DNA from: Chloranthus sessilifolius
Lineage: Eukaryota; Streptophyta; Magnoliopsida; Chloranthales; Chloranthaceae
Direction: 5' to 3'
DNA length: 64,000 nt
Assembly (NCBI GenBank): GCA_021018995.1
Contig: CM037585.1
Coordinates: 125,578,831-125,642,830 of the forward strand
The translations under genes were made by a program, and so were the position numbers. Positions 11,641-21,456 of the stretch are shown here, piece after piece (the stretch's first letter is position 1; every line of letters begins with the position of its first letter). The notes beneath the pieces are model-generated. The model saw only the letters and a program-made list of their open reading frames with translations, was not told the origin of the DNA and searched no databases.

Positions 11641-12720
11641 TAATTTGAAATTATCCTAGTTGGATCAAATTGGACCCAAACCGACCCGTGTTACGCCCTG
11701 TCACGGGGTCGCACTTCCGCAACCTCAGTCCCGTGCGGCACCTAACGCACGCTTCGCTAGATCAGCCTACTTCTGATAACAATCGTCGCGAGGGCGTCCT
11801 TCGACGCGCTTTCAACCCGCGTGGTGCTTCACTACCGCGTGCAACGAAGCCAACCCATCTGCACATCAGCTCTGATACCACCCGCCTAGAGGATGAGAAC
11901 TCTTCCCAACATGGTTGCCTCTGTTTCACGGCCTACCATTCGACTCATCGTGCCCTTTACGACACGCCAATCTGCACCGCTGCGCTAACTTGGCTTGCTT
12001 AAGCTTCACCTTGTGCACTGCACTAGTACCTCGCTCGCCTGCCAAACCAAGCCCACAGCCTTGTGCCTCACGCTCGCGTGCCCAATCAAGTCCTACGCAG
12101 CTTGCCTTCGTGTGCGTTCCGAATTACTAGCACACGTTCATCATTAGCCCATATGTTGTCGTGCTCAACTGAGTCCCACGTAGCGCCTTCGTGTTCTCAC
12201 GCGAGGTTGCCTAGCCGTATGCACCGCGACGCGTAGTTCGGGGCCATACATCAACCTCCCTCGGGTTTCACACGGCATCGCTGCGTCGACGTCCTAGGCC
12301 CACCCTTTCAGGTCTAGGAGACACTTGCGCCCCCTCTGGAAACACAAGGCCCCGTGTGCGGGGGAATAGATCTCTAGCTCCCTTCCCCTATATAAGGGTA
12401 AAACAGTCATTCAGCCAGAATGACAGGAGAACCTCAAACCTATTGGTTTGACATACCGCAACGCCTCATGCATCGCTAGCCCACATGGCGTCGTGTCATG
12501 CCATGCGACCGCAGTGTCATGCCTCGCAGCATGACGACCACGTCGCAAGGCCAACATGGCCCCATGTCGCGTGCCCTCCTGGCACCACATGTCGTGCCAC
12601 ATGCATCATGCTGCAAGCTCGAGTCCTGGCCCCGTCACAGCCCGCTCTAGTACAAGAGCCGAAACCCAAGCTTTACCCAACTCAGTTCGTCACTCGTGCA
12701 CATGCATATGCAGGTGTGAG
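11641..12720 (-). mobile_element. GC-rich LTR element relic
   Basis: GCTCTGATACCA at 11870-11881 is the reverse complement of the usual plant retrotransposon primer-binding site (initiator Met tRNA). This suggests a minus-strand element whose LTR lies to the right, from about 11882. A TATATAAGG site at about 12391 would sit in that LTR. The whole stretch is far richer in G+C than its surroundings. Its right part repeats CATGCCATG- and CATGTCGTGCC-like words. No pol gene is visible; it may be a small non-coding LTR element or a solo LTR with a short internal piece. It is a broken fossil. Confidence 0.5.
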
Positions 12721-13139
12721 TATCAAAGAGCATACACTAAGGCCTCGTTCAGATGCTTTTTGGTTTTTCCCAGAAAAGCTCAAATTCTTGGACACTCAGA
12801 TTTTTGGCAGATTCTTAGCATACTCAAATTCCTGATTTTTCTCATATGTGCTCTTAAGTTACTCAGATTCCTGACTTTTCTTATAAAAGATGAAAATCCT
12901 TTGTTTTTAAGTTCCTCTCAGAAAATTCTCAGAATCGATTCAATCAGTGGTTATGTTATGACCGTAAAAATGTGATCTAATCATCGATTAATGTGCCGCA
13001 CTCAGATTTCTCTCAAAATTTATGGGCAACCAACCGAGATGGGACTGAACATATTTGACGGAATCGTTTTCCGAATATGATTTAATGACCAAAAAAATAT
13101 TAAAAGTTTTTTTTTACGAGAATAGATGGAATAAGGTAT
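12721..13139. other. Intergenic DNA with possible MITE ends
   Basis: AAGGCCTCGTTCAGATGC near 12740 and GGGCAACCAACCGAGATGGG near 13022 have the look of inverted MITE ends, but the match is short and no target duplication was found. No coding region is visible. Confidence 0.3.
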
Positions 13140-13239
13140 TGGGTACCTCTATTTACACCAACCAAAACTCTAAAATACCCACCTAGCAAGTAGTAACACT
13201 ACGAGATGATTTGATTGATGGGTGCGAAACTGTTTTTAT

Positions 13240-13599
13240 TTTCCTTATAGATGATGGGAGTAGCTATTTGCCCTTGTTTTTAGAGTAATGTCCCACACAA
13301 TTTATATTGGACAAGAATCATTGACTAATCTGAATCAGACGATGGAGATTGTTTTTTGTTCCAATCTTCCTCACAATAGATCTTAAGATCATGGAACTCC
13401 TATCAGACGGTTAGATGTTGATTTAACATAACACACCCCTAAAAAGTGACCTAGATTATGGAAACATGAGTTAACCAAATCTTTTTGGAGATGTATGTTA
13501 TGTGAAATCAACATCTGGCTGTCTAATTGGAAATCCATGATCTTAAGATCTATCTTGGGGAAGATTGAAACAAAAAGTAAGTCCGTTGCATTTATATAT
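13240..13599. mobile_element. MITE (family M, copy 3), partial
   Basis: The sequence matches the inner part of the element at 59888-60292 (GTTTTTAGAGT, ACACAATTT, GATGGAGATTG, GATGTTGATT), but the right terminus is missing next to the long-TIR MITE at 13600. Related words (CACCTAGCA, GATGATTTGATTGATGG) extend left to about 13140. Confidence 0.5.
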
Positions 13600-13998
13600 G
13601 AGAGCCATTACTTGCACTCGCTTTTTCAGTGATTGCACCGAGGTTAAAAAAAGACTTTGTATTTTAGGGACATGTGACGTGTGAAAATGCAATATGGACC
13701 AGTTGATTTAAATTTCATGATCTATAGATCCTTAGTGGATAAGATTAGCACGAAATTTAATCTTCATCATGTGATTAAATATAGTCAAAGGTGATTATTT
13801 GATTCAACGGTTGACAACACTAGATCATATGATAAATATTATGTTTTACTCCAATCTTATCCATCAAGGGTCTATAGATCAATAACTTTAAATCAGACGA
13901 CCTAGATTGGGTTTTTACATGTCACATGTTCCTAAAATATAAAGTCTTTCTTTAACATTAGTGCAATCACTTAAAAAGCGTGTGCAAGTAATGACTCC

Positions 13999-13999
<1 letters not shown>
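13600..13999. mobile_element. Long-TIR MITE (Mutator-like), copy 2
   Basis: A 400-bp element has inverted ends of about 80 bp, starting GAGAGCCATTACTTGCAC and ending GTGCAAGTAATGACTCCC. The flanks show a 9-bp duplication TTTATATAT (13591-13599 and 14000-14008). The second copy runs into an AT microsatellite, so this duplication is less decisive than it looks. Long inverted ends with 9-bp duplications are typical of Mutator-like MITEs. Confidence 0.75.

Positions 14000-14000
<1 letters not shown>

Positions 14001-14042
<42 letters not shown>
14001..14042. repeat. (AT)n microsatellite
   Basis: About 20 TA units directly follow the long-TIR MITE. Part of the tract may have grown from the target duplication. 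Confidence 0.9.
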
Positions 14043-14047
<5 letters not shown>

Positions 14048-14469
14048 TTCAAGTCGGCTGCTTTTAAAGCATTTGCTATTGTAATATAATATATAGGAAA
14101 ATTTCTCAAATCAACTCTGTCAGATACACCTTTTCCGCCAGAGACCCTATATTTCGACCTTTCACCTAACCGACAAGATGCAAGCTAAGTCGTCACCCGC
14201 CTTTATGAAATGTCGAAAATACCTCTAACGTAATAAATACCCATTAAATATTTAAATATTCAAATCATTAGGGTTTTTCCTTTTTCCTTTTTACTTTTCG
14301 TTCAAAGTCGGTGGAGGCAAGTCGTTTGAAAGTTGGTGACGCTCGACAAGCTGCCAAATCTATAAGTTAGAAATCAAATTATCTTCTATTGCTGTATAAT
14401 TTTATCTTCTTCTTCCGACGATCTATATTTTGAATTAATTTTTTTTATTTCCCTATAATAACAGAGAGA

Positions 14470-14667
14470 TATTGATTCTTTAAACAATCGATATCGATTT
14501 CATAAATAATCGATACTAATTGTTTATACAATCGATGTCGATTATTTATATAATTGTTAATGATTATTTATATAATCGCTATCGATTATTTAGATAATCG
14601 TTAACAATTATTTATACAATCGATAATGATTATTTATGAAATCGATATTGATACTTTAAACAGTCGC
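14470..14667. repeat. 22-bp tandem array, left of the DUF1985-like gene
   Basis: Nine units of exactly 22 bp, each a variant of TATCGATTATTTATACAATC, follow one another without gaps. Each unit is close to palindromic, with ATCGAT at its centre or junction. A second array with the same period and a related word follows the gene at 15616-15799, so the two bracket it. This fits subterminal repeats of one DNA transposon. Confidence 0.85.
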
Positions 14668-14741
14668 TCTCATAGATTCTCTTAGCCTGATTAGATTATA
14701 CATTTCTTTTTTATTACAGTTTATTTAAACAAGCCGCCAAT

Positions 14742-15526
14742 ATGCTCATACAGCGAGTTATTGCCAAATATTCTCCTGCTGACATCTGGAAGGTCTACGA
14801 TAAAGCTTGCCCAGAGTGGAAGGAGTTGCTGAGAGTATCAATTTTCTGTGGAATATTCCAAATGTCAAAGGGTATGGATTTTCTTAGAGACGTCGTCGAT
14901 GAGATATTGAGTTTTTGGTTGAAAAAAATCACTTTCGAATTGGGAAGAGAGATGTCTATCTTTGAAAGATGGACATTGCTTTAATACTGGGTCTTGCCGT
15001 GGTTGAACCCGAACAGTATACCCCTTCCGTTAAACCATCGGAAAAGGAAATGATTCGCTACAAATATTTTCATGGACTGCCTACTGGTAAAATTCTCCGG
15101 TCTTATATAGACAATGCAATGAGGCGAGTAGAAAATGACGACTTCGTAAAATTATCTTTTTTATTTGTGTGTACATTTCTTTTTTTCGGGTCTCACCATC
15201 AACTGTCGGAAGAGCACGTTAACCTCGTCGATGCTGTCGAGAAATTCAAACAAAGTCTGTAGGATCTCCACGTGTACAATGACTTGCTTGAGTATATAGT
15301 GAAGGACGTGACGAATAGAAACACTGCCGAAAAGGATAAAGCATTTAAGCCGTATAATACTTATAGTTGCGTGTGTGTACTTTAACGGTGGGCCTATGAG
15401 ATGCTATCAGAAATCTCATCCGAAAGAACGCTCCTGAAGAATTATTTCCCACGATTATTGAAATGGGCGGAGAAGGTGCAATCGGAGATGAAAGGCTACA
15501 CTCATGGGAAGATTCTGAACAGCAAG
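14742..15526 (+). pseudogene. DUF1985-like transposon gene (Ulp1-type Mutator element), broken
   Basis: The reading starts MLIQRVIAKYSPADIWK and shows features seen in plant DUF1985 proteins: FELGREMSIFE then DIALILGLAV, the motif SEEHVNLVDAVEKF, and later RWAYEMLSEI. DUF1985 is usually found in Mutator-like elements that carry a Ulp1 protease gene. I see no protease part. The frame shifts once near 14955-14970, and stops occur at 15260 and 15383, so it is not a working gene. An acceptor-like TTTTATTACAG lies just before the start, and AAG|GTATGA at 15526 looks like a 5' splice site. This suggests the fragment is one exon of a once-spliced gene. The family call rests on remembered motifs and is moderate. 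Confidence 0.6.
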
Positions 15527-15615
15527 GTATGATATCTATTTAAAATACTTCAAATTTCTAAAGCTAAGGACGGTAAATAATACTCCAAATTTTCTAAAGC
15601 TAATTTGTATAGGGG

Positions 15616-15799
15616 TATCGACTTCTTAACGAGTTGATACCGACTCTTAAAAAAGTCGATAACGACTTCTTAAACAATCGTTACCGAATCTTTAAAAAGT
15701 CATTATCGACTCGTTAAACAGTCGGTATCGACTTTTTAAAGAGTCGGTATCGACTCGCTACGAAGTTGATAATGATTGTTTACGAAGTTGATAACGATT
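15616..15799. repeat. 22-bp tandem array, right of the DUF1985-like gene
   Basis: Eight full units and part of a ninth, each 22 bp and close to TATCGACTCTTTAAACAGTC. The period equals that of the array at 14470-14667 and the core TATCGA is shared, while the other positions differ systematically (CT for TT, GTC for ATC). Confidence 0.85.
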
Positions 15800-16350
15800 G
15801 CTTTTACCTTTTCCTTGGGTTTTCTATATTTGCTCTTGTACATGTTTTGATTTTCTCCGGGTAATCCGGTTTTTCGGATAGCAATGTCAGTGATAATTAT
15901 ACAAGTTTTTATATTTTCCGAGGCACATCTATAGCTTTCTTTAATACAAAACAAATTATTTTCGAATAAAAATAAAATTTATCCCTAACAAAATTTGGGT
16001 GTTGTGTAGCGGGAGCATCATGTGATGCTGAGAACCATCAAACCATTCTTCCAGACCTGACGTGCCTAGCATCTAGCATGGGAAACTTGATGCATTTATT
16101 TTCTAATTAAAGAATAATGAAGGGCCTTTGAAACTACTGACATTGCGGAGATCCTGATTCTATGTATCTACTGATATTGTGGAGATCCTGATTTCTATGG
16201 TTTGACTTTAGTATAAAAATGGGTGTTTAATTCTAATAAACTTGTATTTCAATAATATATCATCTAATGAGCAAGAATAATAAGGTGATGAGTGCCTAAT
16301 ACACCCCTTTAACAAAGTCTCGCATAATTTATCCTCCGGAGCATTGTGAC

Positions 16351-16623
16351 CAAGGTATCAAATATCAGCCGATACCGATTCATATCGGCGATACATATCA
16401 GGTTTTCAGCAAACTAATATGTATTGGTATCCAACTTGGTATCGGTATCACTTGATACGGGCCTGTATCAGTCGATATGTATCAGGTATCGGCCGATACG
16501 TATCAGGTATCGACAGATACTTATATATATATATTATAAAAATGACCGATACGCATCTGGTATCGGCTAATACCTATATTTAACAAAAAAAAAAGGCCGA
16601 TACGTATCGATTTTGTTACCTTG
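16351..16623. mobile_element. hAT-like foldback MITE, 'TATCGGCCGATA' word type, copy 3
   Basis: A 273-bp element begins CAAGGTATCAAA and ends TTTTGTTACCTTG, with the perfect 8-bp duplication ATTGTGAC (16343-16350 and 16624-16631). The interior consists of TATCGGCCGATACGTATC words plus a short AT run. It is non-coding. Confidence 0.88.
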
Positions 16624-16631
16624 ATTGTGAC

Positions 16632-17895
16632 TAAATAGTTTTCTTAAAAAATTATATTTTAATCGCGATAATTGCTGACAAATTTCCAATTACGTAAGGA
16701 ACTTTTTAAAGGATTGCAATTTTTCTGAATAAAACAAATTTTTTTTTACTTTTTTCTCAAATTTTTTTTTCGATTTTGTCAATTTTTTATCTTTCACAAT
16801 TTTTTTTTTTCTCAAAGCCAATCTACTCCCAAACCCCACCTTGGTCAATATGTTGGGAGAGATTGTCTTAGGTCAAGATGTCTGACCCGAAGCACAAATG
16901 ATTTGTATGGGCAATCTATACCAAAAAAAATGCGAACTAATCAAAATATTGGAAAAATAGTGTCCAACTTTTTGCCTGATATTTGCTTGATTCATGGACC
17001 CTCCCAAAATACCATAAAATATTCCAAATTATTATTATTGTACACATCATAATATGCTTTTATGATTTTAAGTTGTTACTGAATTCAGAATATGAAATAT
17101 CCTTATTTTATTATTTAAAGGTCTCAATTTTAACTTTAAATCAATTAACATATATTTTAACAATTTATTACTATTTTTATTCCCGGAAACTTGTTCCTAA
17201 CTTTTCTTCGAATCTTTTGCGGATTCATCCGAACTAAACCAAACTGAATCCCCACCGAAAGATTGCCGAATTTGAACTTGGCTACTATGATCGATGCACA
17301 TCCATTATATCATGCGAATGAACGGAAGGCCACCATGTGGATTGAATGACAGCCTACCATTGCTTATAGACAACCTGATCAGACGGTTGGAGTTATTTGA
17401 ATAATATGGTTGCATTCGTCATGGACGAGTCAAATAGATCTGAGCATAGGAGATGGTCTTTTCAGTCTCACTCTTCTACACCATACATCTTTTGATTTTG
17501 ATCTTCAAATCACACAACACACTTAATAAAATCACATGCTACATGTAAAAAGATGTGACCTGTTTCCAAGTGAGGTTGGAGAACGGGTTCAATACCTAAT
17601 ACCAACTCTCCTGTCTTTAGTTGGGCAGTAGATACTCCAAGAGGCCTGGATGTAAAGCAGCCACGGCACACCAGTTTTGGTACAATCCAAACCTTTCAAA
17701 CCAAATTTAATGAACTTTTTGTTTCACTACACCAAAGTCTAAACCGTAGACTTTGACTCCATCTAAAAAAAGATTCTGTATCTTTTACTTTTCCATTCTC
17801 ATTAGAATCTCAAAGAATCACCAAAAATATTAAGACCCCAGCTTGCCTCTCTGTGATCTCATCACAGAGAAAAATTTCTGAGCACAGCAACTTTC
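16632..17895. other. Upstream region of AMT gene B
   Basis: AT-rich DNA with several long T runs (16720-16820). CCCCACCGAAAGATTGCCG at about 17250 resembles the inside of the CCGAAA-type foldback MITE at 932-1187, so a degraded copy may lie here. No convincing TATA box was found in the last 150 bp before the start codon. Confidence 0.4.
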
Positions 17896-19508
17896 ATGGC
17901 ATCTCTTTCAGTACTTCCTGTGGCCTACCAGAACAGCACGGTGTCGCCCGACTGGCTTAACAAGGGCGACAACACATGGCAGATGGTGTCGGCCGCCCTG
18001 GTGGGCATGCAAGGCATGCCTGGCCTCGTCATCCTCTACGCCGGCCTCGTCAAGAAGAAATGGGCTCTCAACTCTGCATTCATGGCCCTCTATGCCTTTG
18101 CAGCTGTCATGCCTTGTTGGGTCCTCTGGGCTTACAAAATGTCCTTCGGACACAAGCTTCTTCCCTTCTGGGGAAGAGCCGGACTAGCTGTGTCCCAAGA
18201 TTTTTTGATCCCACAAGCTCTTCTCCCGTCCACTGAACATCACCACAGTAATGGAGATATCGAGACTCCTGCTGCTGCACTTCTCTTTCCGATGGCATCC
18301 ATGGTCTTTTTTCAGTATGCGTTTGCTGCTGTGACTGTTATGCTCCTCGCCGGGGCTCTACTGGGTCGCATGAACATCAAGGCTTGGATGGCATTTGTTC
18401 CTCTCTGGGTAACTTTTTCGTACAGTGTGAGTGCCTACAGCATTTGGGGCGGCGGATTTCTTTTCCACTGGGGTATCATGGACTACTCTGGCGGTTACGT
18501 CGTCCATCTAGCCTCCGGTGCTGCCGGATTCACTGCAGCTTATTGGGTAGCAGACCATTCCCCATTTTAGTATCTGGGATTCATTTTAATTTGGTTTATA
18601 AATTGAGTTGCTCTGTTGTCAGGTTGGCCCGAGGTTGCAAAAAGACCGGGACGAGTTCCCCCCGAACAATCTCTTGCTCACACTTGCAGGAGCCGGGATC
18701 TTATGGATGGGTTGGACTGGATTCAACGGAGGAGATCCGTTCGCTGCGAACAAGGATTCCTCGCTCGCTGTTCTCAACACCCACATCTGTGCAGCCACTA
18801 GTCTTCTGGTATGGACTTGCTGGGACGTTATCTGCTTCGGGAAGCCCTCCGTCATAGGAGCCATTCAAGGAATGATAACTGGATTGGTTTGTATCACTCC
18901 TGGTGCAGGTAAGCCAAAGAAATCAGCAAGCAAACCCAATTCTCACAAAATTCGCCTCATATCTATAACCATCTGATATGTTTGTTCATCTATGATTTTG
19001 ACTTACAGGTCTGGTTCAGGGATGGGCGGCACTGATAATGGGTATTGTTTCAGGGAGCATACCCTGGTACACCATGATGTCTCTTCAAAAGAAGTCCAAG
19101 TTGCTGCAGAAGGTTGACGACACTCTTGGCGTTCTACACACCCATGCTATTGCAGGGACCTTGGGTGGGGCCCTCACGGGCTTGTTTGCACATCCAGACC
19201 TCTGCACCCTATTCCTTCCGGTAAAAAACTCCAGAGGTGCCTTCTATCGTGGCCCGGGCGGGGTCCAGTTCCTGAAGCAGTTGGTTGGTGCTTGTTTCGT
19301 AATCGGTTGGAACGTGGTCGTTACATCAATCATCTTGTTGGTCATCAGATTGGTCATACCCCTCAGGATGTCTGAAGAAGAGCTTTTGATAGGAGACGAA
19401 GCAATTCATGGTGAGGAAGCATATGCGCTGGCTGGGCAAGGAGAGAAACACGATCCCTCGAAAAATAGTGTGGCCCCGGTTGACCCCGAGAGCCAAACTT
19501 GGGGTTGA
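17896..19508 (+). CDS. AMT2: Ammonium transporter, AMT2/AMT3 (MEP-like) type, gene B
   Basis: A second ammonium transporter, 478 aa, with exons 17896-18546, 18623-18908 and 19009-19508. The introns are short (76 and 100 bp) and in the same phases (0 and 1) as gene A, and exon 2 has the same length of 286 nt. The conserved core is intact: [39 protein letters not shown]196 and H204 in DYSGGYVVH, and H358 in LHTHAIAG. The C-terminus has [23 protein letters not shown] but then [12 protein letters not shown], where gene A keeps the commoner LWGDGE, and it ends SQTWG rather than VTIQL. Gate regulation could therefore differ. It lies 11.7 kb downstream of gene A in the same direction, so the pair arose by tandem duplication and has since diverged. 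Confidence 0.95.
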
Positions 19509-19736
19509 CATCCTGAGGCCCCAGAGAGAGCTCGTTGCAAGCAAACTAAATTAATTTGTCTAGAAGAGAAACTGCTGGTTCCACTAAGTTTATATAAAAT
19601 ATTGAAAGCATTTTTAGTTTCAAGCAGTGAAAAGTAGCAAAAATGTATCTGAACAATATGTACAAATAATTGAATTTTCAATAGAAATTGTATCTGCAGA
19701 TATAGAGGAATGCCTCTACTAAAGAAGAATTTGTGC

Positions 19737-19742
19737 AATAAA
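19737..19742 (+). promoter_or_regulatory. Probable polyadenylation signal of AMT gene B
   Basis: AATAAA lies 229 bp after the gene B stop codon and 86 bp before the BAG stop codon on the other strand. Transcripts ending here would approach or overlap the BAG 3' UTR. Confidence 0.5.
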
Positions 19743-19827
19743 GGAAGAAAAAAGCATTATATTGATTATGTTCGAGCACAAAATATATAAGAAAGTCATC
19801 CAAACCCGAAAACTGAACTTCTTTGGG

Positions 19828-20025
19828 CTAGTCAAACAGTTCCCAATCATGGGTTATTTTTGTGGATGATGGCACAAGAGGTGGAGCACTTAGGCTTCCC
19901 ACTCCAGACTCGAACGTCTCCCATTGGGTGGTCACAGACGCGCCATTGCTACTACTGCTGAATGGATTTGAGTTTCTCGCCTTTAGGACGTCCAATATCT
20001 CCACAAAGTTCTGCACACGGCGAAC
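19828..20025 (-). CDS. BAG: Last exon of the BAG gene
   Basis: Sixty-five codons plus stop follow a good acceptor (TTTTCTGCACAG). It supplies the end of the BAG helix bundle and the conserved C-terminal tail. Its stop codon is only 319 bp from the stop of AMT gene B, tail to tail. No other BAG exon lies near it, so it is either joined to 57691 or is an orphan. Confidence 0.88.
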   Translation of the reverse strand, partial: VRRVQNFVEILDVLKARNSNPFSSSSNGASVTTQWETFESGVGSLSAPPLVPSSTKITHDWELFD

Positions 20026-21416
20026 CTGTGCAGAAAATTGAAAGCTGGTTATGAAAAGCAGCACATCTTCATGTCTAGTATACAAAATTATGAATGCAGT
20101 GACGTATATTGAGATGAAAGTTTAAATGAAGATGGTTTGCAAAAATAAAATGTGCCGAAGATATAAATGAATCCAACACCACCCAATCCATTACTCAACA
20201 GTGTTAGATGTGGGGACCTTATATCCCACAACCTGATGTTTATGACCACTGCAGCATCCCAAAAATCATCATATTTTGGATAAGGTAGTACCGGATTCAT
20301 TTATATCTAGTATAATATGTGTTCTGTAAGAGATCTTTGAGCAATCTTATAGGGTGCTTCTTTATCTGCAGTCAGTTCCCAAGCCACGGGGCTAGTCAAT
20401 CCATACATGATATATTTACGAGGGCTCCAAGAAAATGAAGAGGCAAAAAATGTTTCCCATTACTTCTAGAACAGCAAGGATAACTTCGTAAAAAACTTCG
20501 CATGATGCATATAAAACAATGCAATGTTGTCATCAAATCATTCGTACAAACTCACTCTATGAATCTGCTCAAAATTTTATCAGGATTTGTAGAATAACAA
20601 TTTGATTTTTTTTTATTTTTTATAACATGGGTGTCTGAGCCTCTTAAAGAACCCGATTAATTCTTCAAAAAAAATAAAAACAATTTGAAAAAATTAACAG
20701 ATATTTAAAAAATTAATAATATCTAAACATATAGTAGTTGCTTAAAAAGAAAAATTAATTAAAAATACACAAAAATAGTAAATATAGAAGGTGCTTCATT
20801 AAGTTATCAAACTTACGAGAATCCATTTACGCAACAAACCCTATCACAAGCTGACTTCCACACATGCAAAATAAACCTATGAGAGGATCAAGTATCCAAC
20901 AGGACATCTTTTTTTTTAATTATCATAAAGAAGAGAGAAAACAAAGAAAAATATATCCAACACATACCTCTCTACAACTCTAATGGAATAAACATTGTCA
21001 TTAACAAATAGCACTGTGAAGCTCCCACTAAGCTAAAAGGTTTAGATTAGTTCTAAACATCAAGGATAACTCAAATACACTTTCACATGATGCGCACAAA
21101 TGACGTGATGATGCTTTATGAACAACCAGTATATTAACTTGCTTAAAATATGAAAATGAGAGGACAACAGATGTGTCTCGTCATTTTAAGGAAATTTGCA
21201 CTTTCCAACTTCATAGTTTCACCTTTTGTAACAAAGGCCGGCTTTGAGCCAAGCCAGTGTCAAACGACCAAAATACCTACCACTACCTTCTCTCTCTCTC
21301 TTGCTCACTTTTCCTTCCCTCTCTACTGTGCAATTTCTCGCACCACTATCGAACATCATTTAACAAAGGCCGGCTTCGAGCCAAGCCAGCGTCAAATGAC
21401 CAAAATACATACCACT

Positions 21417-21456
<40 letters not shown>

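Noticed and set aside
12411-12975. Open frames rich in His and Arg near 12.5 kb
   Set aside because: Composition follows the GC-rich LTR-like block. No domain features, and overlapping frames on both strands are equally open.
14470-15799. CRISPR-like array
   Set aside because: The 22-bp units follow one another with no unique spacers, and the context is a plant genome.
19828-20085. The last BAG exon as a separate small gene starting MYTRHEDVLL
   Set aside because: The first 20 codons have no family similarity and precede a clear acceptor at 20026. The homology starts exactly at the splice site.
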